64,000 bases of DNA from Haemonchus contortus (taxonomy: Eukaryota > Nematoda > Chromadorea > Rhabditida > Trichostrongylidae): contig LS997566.1 of the NCBI GenBank assembly GCA_000469685.2, forward strand, positions 37,612,420-37,676,419. Reading direction: 5' to 3'. The notes beneath the pieces are model-generated. The model was not told the DNA's origin, ran no database searches, and saw only the letters and a list, made by a program, of their open reading frames with translations. The position numbers and the translations under genes are program-made. Positions within the stretch are counted from its first letter, which is position 1; every line of letters begins with the position of its first letter. Positions 1 to 11,818 of the stretch are shown here, one piece after another.

Positions 1-1
1 C

Positions 2-1051
2 AGTGAATTGGAGTGCCTTGAAAGCTTGAGAGAGGCTGTGGACCAACTCAGGACAAGCTGCTTAGGTAGAGAACGCATGTCCACGTTCCTTTTCTAGACT
101 TCATTGCCTCGAATTTCACCAACGGTCAGTAACTGCTCCAGTGGCTCATCCCAGGGTGCGATAGATCAGGGTCAATCTCATTTTCCGCAGAAGAGCAACA
201 AAACAAAAGTTTCTTCACACTTATTGTCCAAGTGATTTCCATCTCGTTTAGGTAAGAAATTGGAATCGGTACGACATAAGGGAAGTCGAACCGAAGACAG
301 TGACACTGTGTCCGTCTCATCGCGTAATAGAGTACGTAACACAGTAGTTAGTTCACTAAACCTCACTTCTATGCCGACACTCCTTTAAAATTTTCCAGAT
401 GATTCGTGTGCTGTCCATCGTGGTCGTAGTCTTCGTCTGCACGTCGTATTTGACTGTTGTCAGTGTGCACATTGCTTTACAAATGGGATTGGAGGAGGAC
501 TACCATGACTACATCATGACCTTTAATGTAATTTTCGATCATTCTCAAAATTCTTTCAAATTTTGAACTAGTTTCTCGGTTTTACCTTGAAAATATTGCG
601 ACAGTCGCGTACCTAAAATGGTCAATAGGTAGAGAAAGAAAACTGAGGTTGCAGCGGGTAGGTTCTGTAGGTAAGACCAAGAAAATTTTGAAAAAAGGAA
701 AGTTCCTCTTATAATTGTAGTCAGTTTGGGAGATAGGTGAAAGCGTTGCTCTTTATTGAGATTCAGTAAGAACTCATAGGGCAAGACAGGATCTGAAATA
801 ATGAGTTTCAATGAATAAGCAAAGTGAATGACAGATTTTGTTGATTTCAGATGGTGCTTGCCCTCCTCACGTATGTCCAAAACTACTATGTGCTGTGGTT
901 CCGTTCTCCGCGATATCGCCGGGCCTTCTTTCAACAGCTCTCTTATTTACGACATTGTTCGTGCTTTCGTGGTAGAGCAGCGGAAATTCCAGCAAGACCG
1001 TCGAATAGTCGTTTGGAAAATGGTAAAAAAGACAGTACAACTTCATTTTGA
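2..1051 (+). CDS. Seven-transmembrane receptor, C-terminal part (partial gene)
   Basis: Four exons join in frame: up to 65, 252-343, 399-527 and 851-1051 (stop TGA). Introns are phase 1, 0 and 0, with acceptors TTTAG, TTTCCAG and TTTCAG. The first two exons give a charged Ser/Arg-rich stretch like a long third intracellular loop (ends SSRNRVRNT). Exon 3 gives a hydrophobic helix (starts MIRVLSIVVVVFVCTSYL), like TM6. Exon 4 gives a TM7-like helix (LLTYVQNYYVLW) followed by SPRYRRAFF and a Cys pair, like helix 8 with a palmitoylation site. The classical NPxxY motif is replaced by QNYYV. This pattern fits a nematode chemosensory or peptide receptor; the subfamily is not recognised. The 5' part lies outside the window. 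Confidence 0.6.
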
Positions 1052-2309
1052 ATAGGATCACTGCTTCCGAACTCATCCGTTTACTGCTCGCTTTCCGATA
1101 ACATTGTTTTTGAGCTGTTCGGCAAATTTAGAAAACGGGTATTAAGCTTGCTTATGGCAGGGTACATTCAGTTGCTCGATTCTGGAACGTTTTCCAACTT
1201 TTCCGATTGTTCCATTCACTACTTTTGAGGTAGTACAACTCGCTGCCCATAGCTGAACTTTTTTGCTTCCCACTAGCTCTGTGGCCCCAAAGAAGCTTCC
1301 GCCAGGTATTGAAGATTTCAATCGAAGAACAAATATTAAAAACTGTGCCTTCGATCGAGTTCGCTCGATTGCTTGTGCTGCTCTCAGTTTAGACTTCCTT
1401 CGTAAAAGTATGGGGGTGAACGTTTTTGTGGCTGTCTGGTGGGCAGGGGCGTGGCTTCCGAGGTAGGCGGAGCTTCACAGGAGAACCATTAACAAGACTG
1501 ATTTTTGCTCCAGAGCTGCGGAGCCGGCACGGAATTATTTTATTGAGCATTTTTATAACTTTTGGTTGCATGGTTTTGGATGGTAATCCACAAACTCCGG
1601 AAAACCCGTTAATTGTACTAACGGCTAGTTTGAAATGCACCTTTTGGACATTGCGTTTAGGGCCTAGGCCTAGGAGCGTTCATTTAGGGCTGAATCTGAA
1701 AGCATTCATTTGATTTATAGAATCTAAACCAATGCTTTGACCTTTCCATTCCTTTCAACTACATTAATCATTTCACTGCTGAGGATGTTTGTGTTGTTTT
1801 TTTCTGCAATTCCTCTCTAAAGAAATTCATTTCGTCATTCCTACTCATATATCATTATTTTTTATTACGGTCAATTCCATATACGGGCTTGTGAATTTAC
1901 GCTATATCTTGCTATTTAACTGTGATACTCATCTTTGTTTAACTTGACTCTAATGAACTCTGTTGCTGTCATCTGTTTTATGTTTTTGGCACCACTCAAT
2001 GCTTCTCATTTAGCTGAATCTTATAAAAGTTTTTTGAGTAAAAGTGGATAAATTATATTTCGTGTATCTGTTTGCTTGTCGTTTTGTGCGTAATTCCCAT
2101 TCCACGTCAGTTCGATGAGGGTTGGACTTGGACAACTTGGGCAAGCCCCTCGGGACTTCAATGTATCACTGGGTGCTACTGTATCACGCGTGCACAAAGG
2201 AGAAAAAACCCGAGTGAGCTGAAGCACATTGCAGCTTCGATCTGGTTGGCTTTCAGGTTTGTCAACGAGTGATTCCCTTGCTCTTCTTTCTGACAGTAAG
2301 GTAATTTCC
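1052..2309. other. Non-coding stretch downstream of the receptor gene
   Basis: No convincing gene. Short open frames lack splice support or familiar motifs. A small palindrome-like GGCCTAGGCCTAGG lies near 1661. The 1430-1700 part resembles the GC-rich 'GGGGCGTGGC' type of dispersed repeat also seen near 25480 and 34860. Confidence 0.4.
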
Positions 2310-2566
2310 AAGAAGACGGGTGTTAGGGACGATTTTGGGTAATCGATTCGCCGCACGCGGCTGTCGCGGACCACTCAATCGTCGCTATTACAGCTCTAGC
2401 GTTCTTCATACAGCTCAATCGATATGCGATCATTATTTTATGCATAATTCTACTATTAGTACTTTTCCTTGTATTTCCCACCTACTACTGCATCCTGCTA
2501 CATTCCTTCGCGCGCGACACCCCTCTCACCGCGACGCGACCATTTCGTTCCTTACGCACCACACCC
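2310..2566. mobile_element. MITE copy 1, Mutator-like, no intact target duplication
   Basis: This 257-bp block matches the elements at 7870-8126 and 12068-12325 along its whole length. It keeps the right terminal repeat (reading out as GGGTGTGGTGCGTAAGGAACGA in two parts either side of GTGCG) and a worn left end (AAGAAGACGGGTGTTAGGGA). The 9 bases on each side do not match, so the flanks have changed or recombined. Confidence 0.75.
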
Positions 2567-3020
2567 GGTGCGCGATAATTCTAAGTACCCAACATGTAAG
2601 GAGGCACGGAAAAGTATCTCGCGATGTTTCAGTGATATCGCCGCTCATGTCTTCCTCCGCATAGTAGATGGAGCTGACGATATTTTGATTTATTTGATAA
2701 CCAACATCACTGATTTCCTCACCGGTGTGGTTTGTTTTGAGGAACTTGCGTTGCGTGTTGGTTGGAGGCCGTTCTATTAATTGGTAAGTTCCGCTTGGTT
2801 ACTCTGATGAAACACCTCAAGGGCTTATAAGTTTTCGTACGTGTCCTCTACAGACGATTTCTGATTTTCATCTCGTCGTGACGATTCCATTGTGAGGTTA
2901 TGCTCTCAAACCGAATTTTGCAATTAGTACTCATACAAAAAAGAACATCACGAGTTTTTAGTGTTCAGAGTGGGTAATGGATTATGTGAAGTTTAAGCTT
3001 TTCAGCAGATCCTGTCCACC
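2567..3020. other. Upstream region of the MSP-domain gene
   Basis: No separate gene is supported. The stretch leads into a possible TTTTCAG acceptor at 2999-3005, 15 bp before the ATG at 3021. That placement fits trans-splicing of a spliced leader or a short 5' UTR intron; this is an inference from the site alone. Confidence 0.35.
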
Positions 3021-6000
3021 ATGCCGCCAGCAAAAAAAAAGTCGACGGCAAAAAGCAAACAGTCACCAGCCTCTAAAGAAAAGAAACAGTCACCAGCCTC
3101 TAAAGCTGCATCTAACGGTATGTTAGAAGAATGTTGATTATGACATTCCTTGTGGGGAAGCATAAGATCTTTCGAAGAAGCAAATGTGGATCGGGCATAA
3201 TGAACTGCCGAGTATTGTTTTGAGGGATCAGGAGAAGTGACTGGTATTACCCTCGAAGTAGAGGGTCCTGCTGGGGCATCTGATGAATGGGGAACCGTGA
3301 CAGACCAATAGTTCAGCAAAGCTTCTTCAAAATGAAAAATAGGAGACGTGGTATCAGCATAACACGGTATCAAACGAGTAGGGAAGAGCGCAATCTCCCG
3401 AAGCGGCGAAATTTCGAACGTTCCTTGAGGAAAGATATTGAGCTTTACACAGCAGCGTAGATAAGGCCACTCCAAGTAATGAAAACCACTTGCATAACGG
3501 CAATAATTGCTATCTTTTTGGCTCTTCCTAATGATAATGATTGCAAAATAGGACTAACATGGGGGTTGAAGAAAGAGTTGGCACGATGGATCACAGTTTC
3601 TGAAATGTCACTGGAATTAGCAACCACACCGGTGACTGCACGGGACCCTCCATATAGTAACGAAGGGGCAAGCTTTTGGGTGGTCGACTTTCCTTGATCA
3701 GCATATCTTCCTCGAATGCAAAATAGCTCGTCTTCATCGAAAGTATCGTGGGAAGCCTTATTCATGATAAGCATCGAGCCCTTAAGGTCACTGGGATGTT
3801 CTTACGACAGATTTTTTCAGCTCCATCAGAACGATCTAATTCGGAGAAAGGTGGGCATGTTGTTTTTTTGGCTGTTAAAAAGGTTGACGAAGCATCCTCA
3901 ACGAATTCTTTTCAGAAGAGGCGACTGGAAAGAAGTCAAAAGGTAAAATGACGATATTAAGAGAAAGTACATAATGGTTTTCCGATAGCAATAGTCCAAT
4001 AGCGAAGGTATGAAGGATTCCTATTTCGCATTGACATAGGGCTTATCAGAGTAATTGTAAGCCAAGTTCTGTTTAAGATGGATACAAGGGGAGTTTTCGA
4101 AGTATCTCTAAGGTGCACATTGAAATTGGGAAGGGACAAAATGGTTTCAAGGAGTAACATAACTGGAAGGCTTGACCGCTCTACCTTTCCCTTTACCCCA
4201 TCATGCTATACTTCAGCCACCAAAAGCTCCAATCCTGTTCTGAAACCCTCCCTAGGGCACAAAGTGTCACGACTAAAAGCCGTAGCCGTAGCTGTAATGA
4301 AATGAAATCGGGAAAGAATGTGCTGAAAGAGCTGTTGATGTGAATAAAGTGAAAGCTAACTTAGGAACGATTCTACCGAGATGTGGTCATGTCTACTGTT
4401 CCGAGGGCCACCACTTGCATGTTTGCCAGACATCCCTTAGTGAACGATGTCCTCCAGCTGGATATCGCAAGGGAAGAGTAGGGAAGGTGGAGGAGGTCTG
4501 TCGGCTTCGGAAAACGAATTTCTTCACCTATCCGGTTATCATTTCCACTAGACAACCTTCTCACAATAGTCCACACCTTCCTTCTCGGTGAGTATAGGAA
4601 CATTCCAGAATTTATCCCGATCCCGAATGCCTTGTGTCTGAACGTTGCCCACAGTAGTCTCCCAAGGAGCTATTGAACACCATCACAATCATGGTGGCCA
4701 CCTTGCTGCAAACGAACGGAGGAATGAGAACCTAAGGAAACCCCGGCCCGAGTTCCGTTAGTGAACAGCCACGGTTAAACATCGACTTCATTCGGGTCCC
4801 ATGTCAACTGGTCCATACTGCTAGTTCATTCTTCCTCCAAACCTACTTCTATATTCAATAGGAAGTGATGTCAGAGGGGGGGGGGGTGCGAGGTGGATCC
4901 GATCGCCCGATCGCGAAACGAATACGATCGATTCGCGATGCATCCATGCGTGAATGATTGGCTCCTCCGATGGTCTTTTGGCGTTCCGATAGAGTAATGG
5001 GATTTTTTTAAAGCTCCGACTTCGTCAAACGTTCAGCGGTTTTTTGTTTAGGGAAGTATGGCTACTGTCTGTTGCCAGAAATTAGGTAACCTCTCCATTA
5101 ATGCCCTCCTACAATTACTATAAATGAAAACATTCTGGAAAACCGATCTGATCTACAGTACCATCCATTGATAGACCCTTTAAACAAACTTGGAGGGAAT
5201 TTGAATTCCTTCATGGGTGGTGACATAGAAATACAACTTTTGCATATCAGGTTTCTAACAGCGTATTATAACGATAGGCAGTCAGCCCACAGAAAATAAA
5301 CCCGGCTTCACCAGTTTTTTGAGCAACAGGATCAAAGTAACAGCATCTAAACAGAAGGACCCAGATTACCAACCTTAGTCTCCTCTTCTAATGGTGTTAC
5401 ATTGGTTTTGGCCCATTCGAATAGCAGTAGAAGCCAAATCGGCCAGTCAATTGCTGGTCCTTTCTTTTGGGTGAGATCGATGATTTTATCGAATTACTAT
5501 CGAGTAATAGAGATAAAACCATTGGTTCTCAGGTCGAAAAACTGTACCAAAAACTCCCGTTCGTGAGAAGATTGAAGCACTGAAAACTGGTGGTCACTAT
5601 CAAAAGAGGACGAGTTCGTCAGAATTTTCCGCGAAAGAGTGGAAATACAAGATGGGTAGGCTAATGGAATTCCTTCTCATCTACTCTAACTTTGTCTAGT
5701 AATTCAAAGTATTACAACCAAAGAATTTGGTACAATTTTATTCGAAAAAAAGAGAATTCTCAGTTCACTCGATGTCCAATTTGTTTTAGGAATTCCCTAT
5801 AAGTTTTTCTTAAATCCTTAAAAGTTCTCACCACATACTTTCATTTCAGATGTTATGACCAGTGAGGACAAAGCAAACGCCGATCTGCCAGCAATAATAG
5901 TAATAGGAAGTACGTGGAAGTTAAAATGTTTATTCACTTGGTTGTATGAGTGTTGGCGGTCATAATTAGCTCGCCGATCGTCGTTCTGAAAGCCTCAGAA

Positions 6001-9000
6001 AAGAAGGGAGTAAGGGAACAGTGAAAAGTTTCATCTGAACTATCCCCCCCCCCCCTCCCTCCCACTCCTTAAGACCCTGTCATCCATACCAGAGGGTGAT
6101 GCTGCAAGAGGCCTAGTAAGGCCTAGACAAATATATAAATTGAAGATGAGCATGAATCTCCATTTGTGGGCAACTGAACTGGGAAAGATCGCTGAGAACT
6201 AAAATGCAAAGCTATGGGCGTGTTTGTTCTTGGTTGGTGTAGTGTGTACGCATTCGTGTCCTACCCTTTGAAAAGGGCACTCGAATTTGAGAAACACTCT
6301 TGTAATGAAGAGTAAACACTGTCACTTGGAGATACAACGTGATAAAATATGGTAGATGATGATCATAAGAGCTACAAGGCAAGGGATACTGCATCCACTG
6401 AGCCTCTCGTATGATGATCAGTCTGATATCAACTAGTGCCGTAAGTCTTAGGGATCGGAAGCGTATCTGTGACATTTGAAGGATAATACAAACGACGAAC
6501 CAGCTCTTTAAGGTAATGGAGTGGTGACGACCAGAAACTTCTTTTATTGGAGAAAATATGGTGGAACTGAGGTAAGTTTAAGCTGTAGTACTATTCCACC
6601 AGACCTCAACTTATATGAGGCAGTACACAGTACAGCTCGTAGAAAGTGCTCTCAGGCGCCTAGATACCACGTAGCCATTTTGAAAAAGCATCTACTCGGA
6701 TCTCTTCGACAGCCACGTCTGCCTGCCTACTCACTATCTTAGGCAAGACGAATATATCGCTCCTTCGGTTCTCCCTTCCGAAATACGACATGCCATCACG
6801 TCGATGAAGAACTGTACAGCGCCCGGTCCCGATAGGATCAAACCAGAACATCTGAAGAGTATACCACCAGTCATCATCAAAACTCTGGCTAGGCTCTTCA
6901 CACGGTACCTGTCGGAATGCAAAGTGCCCACGGCGCGGAAAACTAGCAAGACTGTGTTGCTGTATTAGAAGGGAGATCTAGACGGTATTGGCAATTATCG
7001 CCCAATCTGCCTGCTGTCTGTGATCTACAAGCTTTTCACGCGTGTCATCCTCAACAGGATTGGCAGAATATTAGATGAAGGATAGCCATACGAGCAAGCA
7101 GGGTTTTTGAGAGGGTTCAACACAATCGATCATATCCACACACTAACAAGGCTCATTGAAGTATCGCGAGAGTACAAAATGCTGGTATGTCTTACGTTTA
7201 CCGACTTGAAGGAAGCCTTTGACACAGTTGAGACAGAAGTGGTAATTGAAGCCCTGGGCAACCAGGGTGTTCCTACGCAATATATAAGGATGCTTCGTGA
7301 GCTCTAGGGCAACTTCACGACCAGGATTTCACCAGTCTACAAGGAAGTCATTGTCAACGTGAAGAGAGGTGTCCGACAAGGCGATACTATTTCGCCCAAA
7401 CTTTTCAGTGCCGCTCTCGAGAATACCATGCGTCATTTGAAATGGGAAGACATGGGAGTGAAGGTCGAGGCCGCCTCCTACATCACCTCCGCTTTGCAGA
7501 CGAGATCGTTCTTATAACACCGAACATCGAGCAGGAGGAACGAACGCTGGCCGAGTTTGATAGTGCTTGTGGAAAGATCGGCTTGAGACTGAACTTAACG
7601 AAGACGATGTTAATGAATAACCTGGTACCTGATGCTCCTTTCACGTTAAAAGGAACGAATATCTCCGAATGCTCTAGCCAGGTGTATGCAGGTCGGGAAG
7701 TCAACATGATGAACGACCCAGCTGCAGAGCTGTGCAGAAGGAAACGCGCTGCGTTGGGAGCATTTGAGAATATCGAGGGAGTAGTGAAGAGGAAAAAGAT
7801 TATCCGTTTCCGTGCTCACCTTTTCGACACTGCTGTCCTTCCTGCTTTGACGTACGAACCAGAGACTTTGGGAGACGGGCGTTAGGAACGATTCTGGGTA
7901 ATCGATTCGCCGCACGCGGCTGTCGCGGACCAGTCATTCGCCGTTATTTCAGCCCTAGCGTTCTTCATACAGCTCAATCGATATGCGATCATTATTTTAT
8001 GCATATTCTACTATTAGTACTTTTGTTCTTGTATTTCTTACCTACTGCTGCATCCCGCTACATTTCTTCGCGCGCGACGCCCCTCTCACCGCGACGCGAC
8101 CATTTCGTTCCTAACGCGCCACACCCAGAGACTTGGACTCTACGAAAGCAGGATGAGCATGCTGTCAGCGTTGCTCAACGCGCTTTGGGAAGACGATGCT
8201 CGGAATATCCCTATACACGCGAGTGCAGAAGGGAATCCGGAGTTCCGAGCTCCGTCAACGAACGAAAGTCCGGGATGACGTCAATTACGCCAAGAAATCG
8301 AAGATCGGGTTGGCCGGACACGTAATCCGATATAGTGATGACCGTTGGACCCGTGTGGTTACTGACTGGATCCCTCGGGACATCAAACGAACTCCAGGAA
8401 GGCCGCCAACGAGTTGGTCAGTTTTCTTCACGAAAGCTCTGAACGAAAGGAATGTTGAAACTCGTGTCCCTGAAGCGAGGACGATTCACTGGACCACTCT
8501 GGCTGGTGACAGGGACGAATGGAGACGTTACTGGCGCCCGCTCGAGGAAGTCGATGATCAACGGGACGTCAGGTGATACAAGTGATGATAAACCACGCAT
8601 AAAAAGGAAATGGCGTTAAATACAAGTTAATATGGATATTACGATATGACTAATACTATGAGAAAAGTCATGGAAAATACACATAAACATAAATACTACA
8701 CTCAACCTACGGACTAGGAACGGTCCAGCTTGATCCTTTTCCGGGCCATCTAACTCTAGCTCTCTGCAGCATACTGTGCCTTTCCCGGGGGGACCAGGGC
8801 CACGCCAGGCCGACCTTTAAGTCGTCGAACGGCACGACACAAATATTTGCCCATCAGTATTACTGCCGTCCAGACTTCTCGACTTTCGCTTAGCTGTCTA
8901 ATTAGCTGTGTAATCAACCTCCTCAACAGAGTTATTTCAGCAGCTTACTATCTACAACAACACAGACACGGTTAATGCTGTGAAGGTAAAATGCTCAGAT

Positions 9001-9810
9001 AATAACTTGTACAGGTGTGTGGTAAACTGATGTAAAGTAACCACGTTCCTGAACACTCTAGTTCAGGATCACTCCTCCATCAGCATCATTGGATAAGCAG
9101 GAAACTTTGACCATAAAGGTTCATCGTACATACGCACCAATTAAACCTGACAGAATTCTTGTTCTAATCGTACCGGTATGTATATGATCTTATGTTTTGG
9201 GGAAGATTTAGTAAAAGTAAGTATCTATGGTTCCCTCTCGAATATGATATCTGATAGAAGGGGCGATATTACCGTTGGGACAGTAAGGCACGCGTCATTG
9301 AATACAGAGTGCAACACAACAAGGATCACTCTTTTATAATGAGAGCTCTGGAGAATGGCTCCCAACTTCTGGGCTACTATTCGGTCCCCAGCGGCTTCTT
9401 GAAATCTTGGATTTCATGCAGCAGTACCGCGTTAGAGCAGAACTACGCCCAATTCTCCCTTTAGGCTCTGGCATTCTTCTAAAACTGTCACTATGAAGAG
9501 AAACTTCCATTTTTGAGGTTCAAACAAATATTGATAACTACGTTGATTGAAAGCTGCAAGGGTTGAAGCTGATTTACCCAATCTTCCATAGTTATGGGCA
9601 ATCTCATCTTTCCATGCCGCATTGCTAAGTTTTCCCGATAGAAAAATGTGTAGACATATTCAGACAGAACAGACGACGAAAGAAGGTCTGAACTTGGAGA
9701 AGCTCTTCAGGGACCCATCCTTGGTATATGACCAGGTTTCATTTACTCAGGTAATCTGTTTATTGGGAAATAGTACAGCTATACTCTTGGGACTGTTGCT
9801 TTTTCAATAG
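3021..9810 (+). CDS. MSP-domain protein with lysine-rich N-terminus (multi-exon)
   Basis: Nine exons join with matching phases: 3021-3117, 3821-3850, 3916-3942, 5533-5655, 5850-5909, 6513-6571, 8941-9014, 9067-9175 and 9664 onward. The last exon ends either at a donor after 9750 or by read-through to TAG at 9808-9810 with a hydrophobic tail. The N-terminus [20 protein letters not shown] is Lys/Ser-rich. The domain part reads KYGGTE, then [18 protein letters not shown], then [20 protein letters not shown]. This is the beta-strand pattern of MSP domains, which in nematodes form sperm filaments or act in membrane-contact and signalling proteins. Exon sizes and phases match the paralogue at 24313-27294 (the 109-nt exon is identical in length). 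More small exons between 3942 and 5533 are possible. Introns hold a dead RTE with a MITE. Confidence 0.7.
3943..5532. other. Long intron of the MSP-domain gene
   Basis: No element was identified. It holds a run of nine Gs near 4878 and a local palindrome-rich patch of CGATCG/GCGAT words at 4900-4945. Extra micro-exons of phase 1 may be hidden here, since neighbouring exons are only 27-30 bp. Confidence 0.35.
6740..8593 (+). pseudogene. RTE-type non-LTR retrotransposon, 5'-truncated and inactive
   Basis: The reverse-transcriptase part is readable in pieces: [14 protein letters not shown] near 6810, [15 protein letters not shown] near 6995, [16 protein letters not shown] near 7195, [18 protein letters not shown] near 7368, and [13 protein letters not shown] near 7485. 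The C-terminal RTE region resumes at 8127 after a MITE ([30 protein letters not shown]) and ends with TGA at 8574-8576. Stop codons at about 6966, 7084 and 7305, frame changes and a FADD-to-FADE change at the catalytic box make it inactive. The tail after the stop has GTGATGATAA, typical of RTE 3' ends. It lies in the same orientation as the host gene, inside the intron 6572-8940. Confidence 0.85.
7870..8126 (+). mobile_element. MITE copy 2, Mutator-like, nested in the RTE
   Basis: The element is 257 bp and starts GGGAGACGGGCGTTAGGAAC. Its other end reads outward as GGGTGTGGCGCGTTAGGAAC, so the ends are inverted repeats of about 22 bp. It splits the RTE reading frame: AGAGACTTT on the left (7861-7869) and AGAGACTTG on the right (8127-8135) form a 9-bp target duplication with one mismatch. 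Removing the element and one repeat restores the expected RTE frame ...ETWTLRKQ. A 9-bp duplication with these ends is the hallmark of Mutator-like DNA transposons. It carries no gene. Confidence 0.85.
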
Positions 9811-11013
9811 CTTTTTTCATTTCACCAAGAAATTGGAACTAGTCATGTAAATCTTAGTTGGCCACCGTACGAATGGAATAGGTGAAATGTGGGAACGGCA
9901 GGTGTCATGTCGTTCCCAGCCAACTTCAAGGGACACTGGCATGGTACTACCGTCCTGACTGGAAGGTGTCATGACCGGCAGGGAATGAGAGCATACCATG
10001 TGGCCATGGTCAGCTGACGACGGTAGCACCATCTCATTGCCATCGTCAACGTTCGCCGCCAACAGCATTCAACGCCATCTTCAGTGCAGTTGCAGCTTAC
10101 ACCACTACACCTCCTCTGCTACCTTCTTTGTTTCGCGCTCATGATATCGGGGTGAACTTCAGGAGGACTGAACAAGAAGTATGACTTGCAGCCAGTGTGT
10201 GGAGAATTAGATTCTAAGGTGCCGCTAGCCCGTGCTTGGTTTACATCATCATGCAATAGCAAAGCCTATCTTGTAATCCTGCAGCACATTAAGCAAAGGG
10301 AAAAATTCCAGGTTAAAGATTTATTCCTCCTCATATAAATTATTAGAAGATTTGAATTCCCACTAGTCCCTGATAAAGGATACAGTAGGTGCCAAACAAC
10401 GATTTTGTTGGTCAAATCTGTCTAACTTTTGATGATATGTAATTGTTTTAGTGTTGCAAAAGTTGCAATGGAATCGCTACTAAATTGTGAGAGACTGCAG
10501 ATGGTGATACTTCACCATAAAAAAAATTTCGGCAGTCGGAGTAGTGAAAGCTGTAAAAGAATTCTTGTGAGATTTTTGCAACAGCAGTGCGAGCGAGAAA
10601 CTTCGCAACCTGATCTGATCTCGGCTACTAAGCGATTAAGCCACCATCACTCCCACAGATTCTTTCACCCTTAATCCAGCTGGTGATGGAAAAGGACCCG
10701 AAATCCGAGATTGATCACTCCTTAGATGATATCGGTATTGCTCTCTATTCTTAGGAATGGTCTTCAGACCTTCATCATACCGGTTATACCAAAAAAGTTA
10801 TGCACGAATTCATCAGTTTCTCGCATTATTTAAACGAAATCAGGATTTTAAATCGAATTCCTGTCAACAGTACTTAACTCATATCAATGTTGATGAGAGC
10901 AAATCCCTTATAGATATGTTTTTCCTTGTTTATTTCATAGGGCAGCAGACAGAAAGCTCCGATGATATGGTAAAGTGTTTATTGAGAGAACAGTACTTCG
11001 GTATGACAAGTCT
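9811..11013. repeat. Intergenic, with a degenerate copy of a block found upstream of the MSP paralogues
   Basis: The part 10330-10680 matches blocks at about 19640-19990, 23770-24060, 30170-30490 and 33060-33330. Shared words include 'ACAGTAGGT' and 'TTTTAGTG(C/T)TGC.AAAGT'. In the 24-kb and 33-kb units this block lies just upstream of the MSP-domain exons; here it stands alone and is decayed. The stretch 9820-10200 is unrecognised. Confidence 0.55.
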
Positions 11014-11605
11014 TTACCACCACGGTCTACCCCACGGTCTACCCCATAGTCTACCCCGCGGTCCTCCAAATCCACCTCGTCTCGCCCATGGTCCCATTGG
11101 TCCGTGTGCTGACCCAAAGGGTTCTGCAGGTCTGAATGGAGGGCCATATGGCTGAAATGGTCCTCCAGGGAAGTGTGGACCGGGCATACACGGCCATGGT
11201 CCGAAACAAGGCTGTGGCCAGTGAGGTGGTGTGGTTGTTGTAGATCCCTGTGTTGACGTTGTTGTAGCGTCGGTTGTTGAAACTGTTGTTGTAGCCGGAG
11301 TGGTGGTTGTCTTATCGGTTGTCGAACTCACATCGCTATCACGTTTCTGAAATATGCTAAAAGTGTTTACAGGAATTCTCGAAAATTAGCCAAAGAAACA
11401 GGCCATAATAGACTTGACTAGTTGTCTAGTAATTCAAATTCCTAGACAACTTTGATGTTCCTCGCTAATATTTCCAATATTATGGGGTCAGGTTAAGATA
11501 GTGTCACTTTACTGGGTAGAATCAGATGCTCTTATTGTTAGAACTTGCCACTTTTGGAAGTGCAACAACCGATGCTGTCGTGAGCAAGAGGATAAGGAGG
11601 TTCAT
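11014..11605 (-). CDS. PGW family copy 1: secreted Thr-rich/Pro-Gly-Trp-rich protein
   Basis: Two exons on the minus strand. Exon 1, 11605-11549, gives the signal peptide MNLLILLLTTASVVALPKV. Exon 2, 11346-11014, opens with the dibasic KR that all copies share and ends in TAA; total about 129 residues. After KRDSDVSS comes a Thr-rich mucin-like segment of roughly 35 residues, then HWPQPCFGPWPCMPGP with two Cys, then Pro/Gly repeats and a tail of GRPWGRPWW. Relative to copies 3 and 4 the middle repeat is shortened (it lacks the GPAGPHPGPWA part). The intron starts with GCAAGT, a GC donor, unless a GT 3 bp earlier is used. Function unknown; an extracellular, possibly O-glycosylated product is inferred. 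Confidence 0.75.
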
Positions 11606-11818
11606 CGTAATAATCAAGCTTGATGTCACATTAGTTCGAAAAGCTATTGCTACATGGGTTCAGAGATAGGGTGGATGATGAATTTTAAGAAGCGAATTCC
11701 TTTGTGGTCGCCAAGAGTCGCTAAGATGGTAGACGGAACTGTTTTTGCCTCATAAGCACCACCCATGATACAGAGACGGTTTTCCGTCCCATGGGAAGAA
11801 GGATAGAGTTCTTTAATT

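Noticed and set aside
8930..8940. Alternative acceptor adding 11 bases before the MSP exon at 8941
   Set aside because: The phase-0 start at 8941 after TTTCAG agrees with the preceding GTE exon and with the paralogue.
9258..9464. Open stretch ([10 protein letters not shown]...) as the last MSP exon
   Set aside because: Phase would fit, but it shows no similarity to the paralogue's last exon, while the exon at 9664 does ([16 protein letters not shown] against PNLFAKKKLTVTELSI).
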